From Deltaproteobacteria bacterium (GTDB lineage: Bacteria; Desulfobacterota; BSN033; UBA1163), in NCBI GenBank assembly GCA_016875255.1, contig VGRU01000186.1, positions 1 through 7,293 on the forward strand: 7,293 nt of DNA, in the 5' to 3' direction. A program made the translations under genes and the position numbers. Below the pieces are notes generated by a model. That model made no database searches, was not told where the DNA came from, and saw only the letters and a program-made list of their open reading frames with translations. Each line of letters begins with the position of its first letter. The stretch's first letter is position 1. Positions 1-5,714 of this stretch are shown here, in pieces.

Positions 1-673
1 TGGAATCGCGAACCACCTCCAGTTCCAATTCCTCCCATCCAAGAACCGATTCTTCCACCAGGATCTGGCCGACCAGGCTCGCTGAGATTCCCCGGCTTGC
101 CACCGTGCGCAATTCCTCTATGTTATAAACCAAACCTCCTCCTGTTCCTCCCATCGTGTAGGCAGGACGAATGACGACCGGGTAGCCGAGATCAGCAGCA
201 ATTATTTCTGCTTCTTCTACACTGACAGCAATTTGGCTTCTTGGCGTATCGATACCGAGTCCTTTCATTGTTTCCTTAAAAATTAGTCGGTCCTCACCAC
301 GTTCAATGGCATCGATATCGACTCCGATGATCCTCACGCCGTATTGGTCCAGAATGGACGCACGCTTTAATTCCGACGAGAGATTTAGCCCTGTCTGGCC
401 GCCGAGATTGGGAAGGAGAGCGTCCGGTCTTTCCTTTTCGATGATTTCTTTCATCCTCTGAAGATTAAGCGGTTCAATATAAGTGACATCCGCCATTCCC
501 GGATCGGTCATAATCGTGGCGGGATTTGAATTGACCAGAACGATCTCATAGCCTAACTCTCGAAGGGCCTTGCAGGCCTGGGTGCCGGAATAGTCAAATT
601 CACAAGCCTGACCTATGACAATGGGTCCTGAACCGATGATCATCACTTTCTTGATGTCGTCACGTCTTGGCAT
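1..673 (-). CDS. carB: Carbamoyl-phosphate synthase large subunit, N-terminal part (cut by window edge)
   Basis: Makes carbamoyl phosphate from bicarbonate, ATP and glutamine-derived ammonia for pyrimidine and arginine synthesis; acts in the cytoplasm with the small subunit CarA. I translated 224 codons by hand with no stop or frameshift. The protein begins MPRRDDIKKVMIIGSGPIVI and keeps the family landmarks in order: GQACEFDYSG, LVNSNPATIMTDP, YIEPL, LPNLGGQTGLN, IERGEDR, and the ATP-grasp segment IRPAYTMGGTGGG near residues 169-181, then EVVRDS at the edge. The family is about 1,070 residues, so only the start of the first synthetase (carboxy-phosphate) half is here; the missing part is outside the window, not a deletion. 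The ATG is preceded by AGGAG about 7 nt upstream. The gene has its own promoter (737-765). The neighbour upstream is ecfT, not carA, so it is transcribed separately from carA here. Identification is very secure. Confidence 0.97.
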   Translation of the reverse strand, partial: MPRRDDIKKVMIIGSGPIVIGQACEFDYSGTQACKALRELGYEIVLVNSNPATIMTDPGMADVTYIEPLNLQRMKEIIEKERPDALLPNLGGQTGLNLSSELKRASILDQYGVRIIGVDIDAIERGEDRLIFKETMKGLGIDTPRSQIAVSVEEAEIIAADLGYPVVIRPAYTMGGTGGGLVYNIEELRTVASRGISASLVGQILVEESVLGWEELELEVVRDS

Positions 674-736
674 AAAGGTTCTCCTCTGGATAATGGGTAT
701 CGGGTTGACCGATGGCGGGTCTTGAAGACGAATGAA

Positions 737-765
737 AGTATAGTTTAGAAGATGAGAGGTGTCAA
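737..765 (-). promoter_or_regulatory. Sigma-70 type promoter of carB
   Basis: On the minus strand the -35 box TTGACA (765-760) and -10 box TATACT (742-737) are separated by exactly 17 bp, close to consensus. The predicted transcript starts near 730, leaving a leader of about 57 nt before carB. That leader contains a small hairpin (ATCGG/CCGAT) and the ribosome binding site. Prediction from sequence only. Confidence 0.8.
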
Positions 766-787
766 GGCAAAAGAGAGGCAAAAGAGA
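766..787. repeat. Two tandem copies of an 11-bp unit abutting the carB promoter
   Basis: The unit GGCAAAAGAGA occurs at 766-776 and again, identically, at 777-787. It begins at the base next to the -35 hexamer of the carB promoter. It could be an accidental duplication, an upstream promoter element, or an operator half-site pair; nothing in the sequence decides between these. Confidence 0.55.
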
Positions 788-800
788 GGGAAAAGGTAAT

Positions 801-1070
801 CCCTCAGAAGGTGTGAAAAAATTGGTGCACTGTGCCTCGGTCTAAAGGGTTAGGCGTCTTGTCCAAGCTTTAGAAGGCGGTCTTTTAAATTTGTCACATA
901 GTCTCATAGTCCTATAGTCTTATAGTCATTTGACTAGTCGACTATCTGACTAACGACTATACGACTTGCTCAAGAGGTTCCGCCCTAAAGCTTCTCCAAT
1001 CCCCCCAACCCTTTGGGCCGGAACGAAAGTAATTGTGGAAAGGTGATTTTTTCACACCTTCTTCTGAGGG
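801..1070. repeat. 270-bp palindromic element with terminal inverted repeats (MITE-like)
   Basis: It fills most of the 410-bp gap between ecfT and carB. The ends are inverted repeats: 801-822 reads CCCTCAGAAGGTGTGAAAAA plus AT, and 1046-1070 is its reverse complement with a 3-nt GAA insertion. Further in, AAAGGGTT (844-851) matches AACCCTTT (1007-1014) and AAGCTTTAG (865-873) matches CTAAAGCTT (985-993), both in the same register. The core has TAGTC at 899, 907, 915 and 923 and GACT at 932, 940, 948, 955 and 963, so an 8-bp period on both sides of a small loop. The whole could fold as one long imperfect hairpin in DNA or RNA. No open reading frame or transposase is present and no clear target-site duplication is visible. 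It may also end the ecfT transcript, since no ordinary U-tract terminator follows ecfT. A non-autonomous mobile element or a structured intergenic repeat fits best. Confidence 0.8.
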
Positions 1071-1083
1071 GATGCGAATTGAT

Positions 1084-1755
1084 TTAAAGGAATCTAATCG
1101 AGAGAGCAACGGTTAGGACGGTGAAGCTTATTGCGACTGCCATCCAATCCATCCATGTGAAGCGCAGTTCGTGGTGAAAACTGCGTCCGGATATTCCAAA
1201 CCCACGGGCCTCCATGGCTTCTGCAAGCTCATCCGCAAATTTGAACGCCTGAATCAACAGGGGGCCTGCAAATGCGGGCAGGTAAAAGATACTCCTTATA
1301 CCTCCTTCAATGGGGATCCCTCTTGCGCGCTGGGCATCACGGATGTTTCGGGCGTGGCGGATGAGAACCGGAATAAATTGCATCGATGCGCTTAGCACAA
1401 AGGTGAAAGGATAAGGAAATCCCATCTTAAGCAGTCCATTGGACAGGAGTTCAGGCGGGGTAGTCTGGAAAAAGAGAAAGAAGACTGTTCCGATGTTGAG
1501 CAAGCGGAGTCCTGAGACAATTCCTGTCTGCAGGTCAAAAGCCAGCCAGGCGATGAGGAAGAAGGTGAGGACGGCAAAGCCTAAACCCTTTAAGAAATTG
1601 AACCAGAGCAGGCTGAGGCGAAGAAAGAGAACGAGGATGATCAATATTCCCAGTGAGGCGGCCAGAAAGATCGAATGGCTGAAAGCCATCAATAAAATCA
1701 TAGCCACGAATGAGAGGACCAGTTTGGAACGGGGATCGAGGGTCGATCGTTTCAA
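1084..1755 (-). CDS. ecfT: ECF transporter transmembrane component EcfT
   Basis: Inner-membrane scaffold of an energy-coupling factor vitamin importer; it passes motion from the two ATPase domains to the substrate-binding S component. The 223-residue length is slightly shorter than many EcfT proteins. The N-terminal two thirds are strongly hydrophobic, with several membrane segments between residues 10 and 135. They are followed by the two Ala-Arg-Gly motifs that mark EcfT and contact the ATPases: ARG at 144-146 (in RARGIP) and ARG at 183-185 (in EARGFG). A final membrane segment lies at about 203-221. The start is TTG, only 2 nt after the ecfA stop; an AGGGAG inside the last ecfA codons lies at the right distance, so the two genes are translationally close. 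Its place next to ecfA and downstream of thiW suggests it serves the thiazole S component, which is an inference from context. Confidence 0.93.
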   Translation of the reverse strand: MKRSTLDPRSKLVLSFVAMILLMAFSHSIFLAASLGILIILVLFLRLSLLWFNFLKGLGFAVLTFFLIAWLAFDLQTGIVSGLRLLNIGTVFFLFFQTTPPELLSNGLLKMGFPYPFTFVLSASMQFIPVLIRHARNIRDAQRARGIPIEGGIRSIFYLPAFAGPLLIQAFKFADELAEAMEARGFGISGRSFHHELRFTWMDWMAVAISFTVLTVALSIRFL

Positions 1756-1757
1756 GT

Positions 1758-3395
1758 CTAATTCTCCCTTAAGCGTTTGATGGCCTGGATCAGTTGAAAT
1801 CGGTGGGTGGGCCGGAGCCCTGCTTTTGCCATAGCCGTTGATTCAGCCATCACAACGTCAGAAGGCCCGTCCGCAATAATCTTTCCGTCTGAGAGGATGA
1901 GCCAGCGGCTGGCATGCTCGGCGGCAAATTCGAGGTCATGGGTCACAAAGAGAATGGTTTGTCCTTCCTCCCTGAGCTTGCCGAGAATGGAGGTTAATTG
2001 ACGACGGGAAGGTTCGTCCTGCCCAGCCGTAGGTTCATCCAGGACGATGAGGTCGGGCTTGACGGATAATGCGGCAGCAAAAGAGACCCTTTTCTTCTGC
2101 CCCTCGCTCAGCGAAAAGGGAGAACGATCGAGCAATGGAAGTAGGCCAAAGCGGTCAAAGAGCTGGTCGCACCAGAGCGGATCATAAGCATCAAATATCT
2201 TTGGACCTGTCAGGACTTCCTCCCGCACCGTGGGCCGGAAAATCTGGTCATTGGGATTCTGCCAGACCAGGCTGACATGCCTGGAGAGTTCTGAAACGGG
2301 TTTTTTGCGGGTGTCGCTACCAAAGATTCTTACGAGACCCCTCTGGGGTTTGAGCAAACCATTGAGATATTTTATCAGAGTGGTCTTTCCAGCCCCGTTT
2401 CGACCCAGGAGGGCAACACATTCTCCCTTACGGAGTGTGAGGTCAATTCCCTTAAGTACGGAATTGCCATCATAGTTAAACCAGAGATCCTCCAACTCAA
2501 CCACTGGATGCATCAATGGCGCAAGAGCATTGGAGGGATTGTTCGACTGTCCTATGAGACGATCATAGAACGGAGTTAAGAGGTTCTGAGCCTTTAGTTC
2601 CACGATTGCTTCGTCCACATCGAACACCGGGTTTTTGACGCCAAAATCCCTGAAGAGCCTTAACAGGGGTGGAAGGTTGAGGCCATAGTCAGAGATCTCT
2701 CCGGCAAGCACTTGATGGGGAGGACCTTCTGCAGCAGTTCTTCCCCGGTGAAAGACGATGATCCGATCCACATCCTGGATGATCTCGTGGAGCCTGTGTT
2801 CAACGATGATGGTTGTGATCCCCTCGGACTTCATCGATCGGAGGATCTTCCTGAGCGCTTCTGTTGCTTCGGGGTCAAGATGTGTGAAGGGTTCGTCCAG
2901 GAGAAGGAGTCTGGGCCGAAGGGTGAGGATGGCTCCCAGGGCAACCCTCTGTTTTTCACCTCCGGAGAGCGTATGGGGTGAGCGGCTCATGAGGGAATCG
3001 AGTTCTGTCAGTCTGCTTGCCCAGGCCAGTCTTTTTTCGATTCCAGATGGCCCCATCCCCAGGCTCTCCAAACCATAAACCAATTCTGCCTCAACGGTCT
3101 GATTGAAGAGCTGGGCATCGGGATTTTGAAAGACCAATCCAGCGTGGCGAAATAATTCATGGACAGAATGCTGGCGTGTATCCAGTCCGTCCACAAAGAC
3201 GTTTCCAATCAACTCCCCATGGTGAAAATGGGGGATCAATCCGATGCAGGCGCGGCAAAAGGTTGATTTCCCACTTCCACTGGAACCCGCAACGAGCACG
3301 TTCTCTCCCGGATGAACGGTCAGGTCAAGGCCATCGAGAGCTGGAGTAACTATACCAGGGTAATTGTAAGAGACTCCTTCAAATCGGAGGATCAT
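1758..3395 (-). CDS. ecfA: ECF transporter ATPase, two EcfA domains fused in one chain
   Basis: Drives ECF import by ATP hydrolysis on the cytoplasmic face. At 545 residues it holds two complete ABC domains that in many organisms are separate proteins (EcfA1 and EcfA2). Domain 1: Walker A GSSGSGKST at 37-45, Q-loop Q90 in FQNPDAQLF, signature LSGGEKQR at 143-150, Walker B and catalytic Glu in LLLLDEP at 163-169, H-loop His200. A linker at about 230-295 follows. Domain 2: Walker A GRNGAGKTT at 331-339, Q379 in WQNPNDQIF, signature LSEGQKKR at 429-436, LDEP at 452-455, His486. All catalytic residues are present in both halves, so both look active. The only small oddity is Glu for the first Gly of the second signature. 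A GAGAGG ribosome site lies about 12 nt before the ATG. The gene sits 318 nt after thiW, across a repeat-filled gap, so it may be on the same transcript or on its own; no convincing promoter is visible in the gap. Confidence 0.95.
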   Translation of the reverse strand: MILRFEGVSYNYPGIVTPALDGLDLTVHPGENVLVAGSSGSGKSTFCRACIGLIPHFHHGELIGNVFVDGLDTRQHSVHELFRHAGLVFQNPDAQLFNQTVEAELVYGLESLGMGPSGIEKRLAWASRLTELDSLMSRSPHTLSGGEKQRVALGAILTLRPRLLLLDEPFTHLDPEATEALRKILRSMKSEGITTIIVEHRLHEIIQDVDRIIVFHRGRTAAEGPPHQVLAGEISDYGLNLPPLLRLFRDFGVKNPVFDVDEAIVELKAQNLLTPFYDRLIGQSNNPSNALAPLMHPVVELEDLWFNYDGNSVLKGIDLTLRKGECVALLGRNGAGKTTLIKYLNGLLKPQRGLVRIFGSDTRKKPVSELSRHVSLVWQNPNDQIFRPTVREEVLTGPKIFDAYDPLWCDQLFDRFGLLPLLDRSPFSLSEGQKKRVSFAAALSVKPDLIVLDEPTAGQDEPSRRQLTSILGKLREEGQTILFVTHDLEFAAEHASRWLILSDGKIIADGPSDVVMAESTAMAKAGLRPTHRFQLIQAIKRLREN

Positions 3396-3497
3396 TTGAT
3401 GGTCAACCTCTCAGTCCTCTCTACATGAGATGGTGTGCAAAATTGAAATAAAAGTTTATCAATGGAGCACATTTTAAATCCGAAGCACGGTCTCATG

Positions 3498-3634
3498 GTC
3501 ATCAGAAGATCAGGATATCAGGTTGTAGGTATCAGGATATAAGGGCATCAGGTTTAGTCATTCTTTTTTCTTTCTTTCTCCCTGGTTACCTGATGTTCTG
3601 ATGCTCTGCATCCTGATATTCCGGTTTCCTGATT
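3498..3634. repeat. ATCAGG-rich imperfect inverted repeat between thiW and ecfA
   Basis: ATCAG(G) occurs on the left at 3501, 3509, 3517, 3531 and 3547; its reverse complement (C)CTGAT occurs on the right at 3589, 3598, 3612 and 3628. The halves are separated by a pyrimidine-rich stretch (3561-3582). The arrangement can fold into a long imperfect hairpin whose paired motifs are in roughly constant register. To the right lie a short run of ATTCG-like motifs (about 3645-3662) and a perfect GAGTTT/AAACTC mini-palindrome (3663-3677). The 318-nt gap 3396-3713 holds nothing else I can support: no gene, no convincing promoter and no U-tract terminator. It resembles in style, though not in sequence, the element at 801-1070. 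Confidence 0.7.
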
Positions 3635-3713
3635 CCCTTTTGGGATTCGATATTCGGATTTCGAGTTTCTTAAACTCCTAAACCTCCTTGGTTCCATCAA
3701 CATTAGATTAGGG

Positions 3714-4199
3714 TTACAATTTCGCGAGGCCAGCCCTTTCAAGGAGTTTGAGACCGAAGATACCGATGATCGCTCCCACGATGGTGCTTCCGGAGAAGGC
3801 AATGATCAGGGCTCCGAGGGCCATGGTCTTTCCCATAAAGGCAGGGGCGACGACCAGGGCGCTTACTGTGGCTCCGAGAAGCCCTGTACCGATGACTTCT
3901 CCAAGGGCTCCGACATAGATGTTCCGGCTATAACGATAGGCAATGCCTGCGAGGAAGGCACCGATCATCCCGCCTGGAAAGGCAAGCAGTGTGCCCGTGC
4001 CAAGGGCATTGCGAAGGATACCAATGATGAGGGCGATACCGGTCGCCCACCACGGACCGAGGAGGATGGCGGCTATGACATTGACGAAATGCTGGGCCGG
4101 ATTGATTTTTGCGATGCCAATCGGAATGCTGGTGAAGGGCGAGATAGCAACGCCAATAGCAACAAGGATCATCGCCCTGGCAATGGTTCGGGTCTCCAT
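3714..4199 (-). CDS. thiW: ThiW, predicted thiazole-specific S component of an ECF transporter
   Basis: Small integral membrane protein predicted to bind hydroxyethylthiazole and deliver it through an EcfA-EcfT module. The 161 residues are almost entirely hydrophobic, with about five to six membrane segments (roughly 7-27, 38-60, 70-89, 96-120 and 126-153). Recognised by family-typical stretches: KINPAQHFVNVIAAILLGPW at 31-50, then IGILRNALGTGTLLAFPGGM at 59-78, and GALGEVIGTGLLGA at 97-110. The start is secure: AAGGAGAAGGAGG lies just upstream of the ATG. It follows thiM by 210 nt under the same TPP riboswitch, and ecfA-ecfT come next, which makes a dedicated ECF system for a thiamin precursor likely. 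Substrate specificity is a family prediction from genomic context; I see no direct proof in the sequence. Confidence 0.93.
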   Translation of the reverse strand: METRTIARAMILVAIGVAISPFTSIPIGIAKINPAQHFVNVIAAILLGPWWATGIALIIGILRNALGTGTLLAFPGGMIGAFLAGIAYRYSRNIYVGALGEVIGTGLLGATVSALVVAPAFMGKTMALGALIIAFSGSTIVGAIIGIFGLKLLERAGLAKL

Positions 4200-4296
4200 T
4201 TCTTTCCTCCTTCTCCTTAAGATTGAACTTTAGGGGCTTTGTATAAATTAGTTAGTGGGCATGAATCTCAACATAATATAACTACGATTCGGATTA

Positions 4297-4385
4297 TCCC
4301 CCTTTGGCAAAGGGGGATTAAGGGGGATTTTAAGAACAGACATTTGATAAAATCTCCCCCGACCCCTGGTTTGCCAAAGAGGGGA
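4297..4385. repeat. C/G-rich inverted repeat between thiM and thiW
   Basis: The left arm (about 4297-4332) contains TCCCCCTTTGGCAAAGGGGG followed by a second AGGGGGATTTTA block. The right arm (about 4346-4385) is its imperfect reverse complement, with AAAATCTCCCCC, ACCCC, TTTGCCAAAGAGGGGA. Each arm also has a small palindrome of its own around TTTGGCAAA. The loop is about 13 nt. It resembles a family of short C/G-rich dispersed intergenic repeats that I recall from many bacterial genomes; this is memory, not a search. It lies within the thi transcript and would form a strong RNA hairpin behind thiM. There is no U-tract, so it is more likely to slow 3' decay of the thiM message than to terminate. 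Confidence 0.75.
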
Positions 4386-4409
4386 AGAGAAAAAGTAATA
4401 ATAACCCAC

Positions 4410-5222
4410 TCAACTAAGCGATGATTTTATCTTCATTCCCTTGCGCATCTGGTCGGGTGTTAATGAGAAGAGGGCGTCAAAAAAAGCAGGCTTAAATGTC
4501 CCTGGTCCCTTCGCACAAAGTGCGGCCTGCTCTCCGACCAGACCGAAGAAAGCCACCGCACTTATTGTGGCAACCATGGGATCGCTCTCCACAGCATTGA
4601 AGGCTCCGGTGACTGCGGTGAGCATACATCCCATGCCCGTGACCTGACGCATCATCGGGTGCCCGTTCTCCACCATTACTTTTCTTGCAGAAGAGACAAT
4701 CAGATCCTGAGGCCCACTGGCCACCACCACAGCACCTATCTTTTCGGATAGGTGTTCAGCGGCCTGATCCAGATCCTCCGGTCCTGCAACGGCATCCACT
4801 CCAGCCAAACGGCCCCCTTTTCCTGCAAGGGTTCCGATTTCAGACTGATTTCCTCTGATGACCGTAATCCGAAGCTCGGATAGAATCCTCCTTGAGGAGT
4901 CAATCCGAAATTTAGATGCGCCCACTCCGACCGGATCAAAAAGGACAGGATGGCCATCCCTGTTTGCCTGACGACCTGATAAAAGCATGGCTTTAATACG
5001 AACCGGAGAAGGGGTTCCCAAATTGAGGACCAATGCATCTGCCCTGGAGGTGATCTCCTCCACCTCTTCAGGTGAAATAGCCATGATGGGTCGAGCGCCA
5101 ATCGCATGGAGTGAGCTGGCGACTTCATTGGCAGTGACCCAGTTGGTGATGGCGTGGACAACAGGTTTTTGTTCCCGGACCTTTGATAGAACTTGGATGA
5201 AGCGATCGGTTTCAATGACCAT
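4410..5222 (-). CDS. thiM: Hydroxyethylthiazole kinase ThiM
   Basis: Phosphorylates 4-methyl-5-(2-hydroxyethyl)thiazole with ATP, so that salvaged thiazole can be joined to the pyrimidine by ThiE. It is cytoplasmic, of the ribokinase-like fold, and usually a trimer. The 270 residues match the family length. Landmarks in order: VHAITNWVTANEVASSLHAI at 22-41, ALVLNLGTPSP at 63-73, PVLFDPVGVGASKFR at 92-106, the substrate-site segment VIRGNQSEI at 121-129, and the nucleotide/anion-hole segment VTGMGCMLTAVTGAF at 194-208 with the conserved Cys199. The start is ATG. The ribosome site before it is weak (a GAG about 9 nt away), unusual beside its neighbours. An upstream out-of-frame ATG is closed by a stop after three codons. 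The gene is first after the TPP riboswitch, consistent with control by thiamin pyrophosphate. Neither thiD nor thiE is in the window. Confidence 0.96.
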   Translation of the reverse strand: MVIETDRFIQVLSKVREQKPVVHAITNWVTANEVASSLHAIGARPIMAISPEEVEEITSRADALVLNLGTPSPVRIKAMLLSGRQANRDGHPVLFDPVGVGASKFRIDSSRRILSELRITVIRGNQSEIGTLAGKGGRLAGVDAVAGPEDLDQAAEHLSEKIGAVVVASGPQDLIVSSARKVMVENGHPMMRQVTGMGCMLTAVTGAFNAVESDPMVATISAVAFFGLVGEQAALCAKGPGTFKPAFFDALFSLTPDQMRKGMKIKSSLS

Positions 5223-5267
5223 TGTTGTCTCAAATGAGCATGGGAATCCAACACATCTTCACATACT

Positions 5268-5345
5268 CCGTTCGCCCTGAGCCTGTCGAAGGGGGAACGT
5301 TATCGATGCGTTCCGTCCATCCTTCGAGTGCCTCAGGATGAACGG
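5268..5345. repeat. Pair of REP-like palindromes in inverted orientation, in the thiM leader
   Basis: Copy 1 (5268-5299) reads CCGTTCGCCCTGAGCCTGTC then GAAGGGGGAACG. Copy 2 (5309-5345) is the opposite orientation of a related sequence, ending CCTCAGGATGAACGG. Each copy has CGTTC and GAACG at its ends and an inner CCC/GGG or ATCCT/AGGAT pair, so each can form its own hairpin. The two can also pair with each other through CCGTTC, CCTGAG and TCGAAGG. The CCCTGAGC(C/T)TGTCGAAGGG motif is, from memory, a widely dispersed extragenic palindrome in bacteria. Here it sits in the untranslated leader between the riboswitch terminator and the thiM start. Confidence 0.75.
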
Positions 5346-5406
5346 TAAGTCAAAGACCTCAACATGAATGAGTTTTAAATTGATTCATACCCTATGACCC
5401 TATAAT

Positions 5407-5432
5407 AAAAAAAACCGGCCCCGGAGGGTCGG
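5407..5432 (-). terminator. Riboswitch-controlled intrinsic terminator ahead of thiM
   Basis: On the minus strand CCGACCC-TCCG-GGGCCGG forms a 7-position stem with one A-C mismatch, followed at once by eight U (5414-5407). It lies 17 nt beyond the end of the TPP aptamer. Its 5' arm (5431-5423, CGACCCTCC) is complementary to GGAGGG(A)TCG at 5463-5454 inside the aptamer's 3' end, which gives the alternative antiterminator. Confidence 0.88.
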
Positions 5433-5449
5433 CATCATTTTTAGGTTAT

Positions 5450-5548
5450 CTGTCGATCCCTCCGCTGGTATTATCCAGGTCAGGTTCAGCGGGTCGGTGA
5501 CTGTGTGGTCACCCTCTCAGCCAGGTCCATCCCAACTCCCCGCGACAA
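5450..5548 (-). promoter_or_regulatory. TPP riboswitch (THI element)
   Basis: The minus strand has the conserved thi-box blocks in the right order: GGGGAG, CTGAGAGGGTGA, a variable P3-type stem (GTGACCACACAGTCAC), then ACCCGCTGAACCTGACCTGG, ATAATACCAGCGGAGGGA. The closing P1 stem is TGTCG (5547-5543) with CGACA (5455-5451). Formation of P1 on TPP binding uses the TCG that the antiterminator also needs. Bound TPP should therefore favour the terminator at 5407-5432 and shut off thiM and probably the genes behind it. An upstream GACAA/TTGTC hairpin (5557-5544) overlaps the 5' strand of P1 and could compete with it. Confidence 0.96.
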
Positions 5549-5570
5549 TTTGTTGTCTTCTGATAAAGCC

Positions 5571-5599
5571 AGTATAGGATAGCTTCGAGGTGAAGTCAA
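5571..5599 (-). promoter_or_regulatory. Sigma-70 type promoter of the thi locus
   Basis: On the minus strand the -35 box TTGACT (5599-5594) and -10 box TATACT (5576-5571) have a 17-bp spacer. The start near 5564 places the first transcribed bases about 16 nt before the riboswitch aptamer, as expected for a riboswitch leader. The -10 hexamer is the same as that of the carB promoter. Confidence 0.82.
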
Positions 5600-5602
5600 G
5601 TT

Positions 5603-5630
5603 GAGTGAAAAGGGATGAGTGAAAAGGGAT
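5603..5630. repeat. Two tandem copies of a 14-bp unit upstream of the thi promoter
   Basis: GAGTGAAAAGGGAT is present at 5603-5616 and again, identically, at 5617-5630, starting 3 bp behind the -35 box. It may be a recent local duplication or a regulator binding site; a 14-bp spacing is not a whole number of helical turns. No function can be read from the sequence. Confidence 0.6.
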
Positions 5631-5656
5631 GAAGAACGGGGAGAAATGGAGATAAT

Positions 5657-5689
5657 GAAAAAGGCTCCGGCAAAGATACGCGGAGCCTC
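5657..5689 (-). terminator. Intrinsic terminator of the cold-shock gene
   Basis: On the minus strand AGGCTCCG (5688-5681 region) pairs with CGGAGCCT (5669-5662), with a loop of about 11 nt, followed by a run of U. It lies about 26 nt after the stop codon of the cold-shock gene and separates that gene from the thi promoter. Confidence 0.9.
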
Positions 5690-5714
5690 TTTCGAAGTTT
5701 AAGGAATTTTTGTT

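Noticed and set aside
899..966. Short regular repeats that might be a CRISPR array
   Set aside because: Units are only 5 bp with 3-nt gaps and reverse orientation halfway; there are no repeats of 20-40 bp, no spacers and no cas genes.
1439..1780. 113-codon plus-strand open frame
   Set aside because: It is the antisense shadow of ecfT and the end of ecfA; its Arg/Lys-rich product is typical of reversed membrane-protein codons.
3396..3500. Possible separate promoter for ecfA (TTGATA on the minus strand)
   Set aside because: No acceptable -10 box occurs at 16-18 bp from it, so I did not list a promoter.
3554..3802. 82-codon minus-strand open frame overlapping the end of thiW
   Set aside because: It is an out-of-frame reading of the thiW end and the ATCAGG repeat region, with no sensible protein features.
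4239..4424. 61-codon plus-strand open frame between thiM and thiW
   Set aside because: It is made largely of the C/G-rich inverted repeat, opposes all neighbours and has no ribosome site.
5364..5388. ATGAAT/ATTCAT inverted repeat in the thiM leader
   Set aside because: Short, A/T-rich and with a poor inner stem; it could easily arise by chance.
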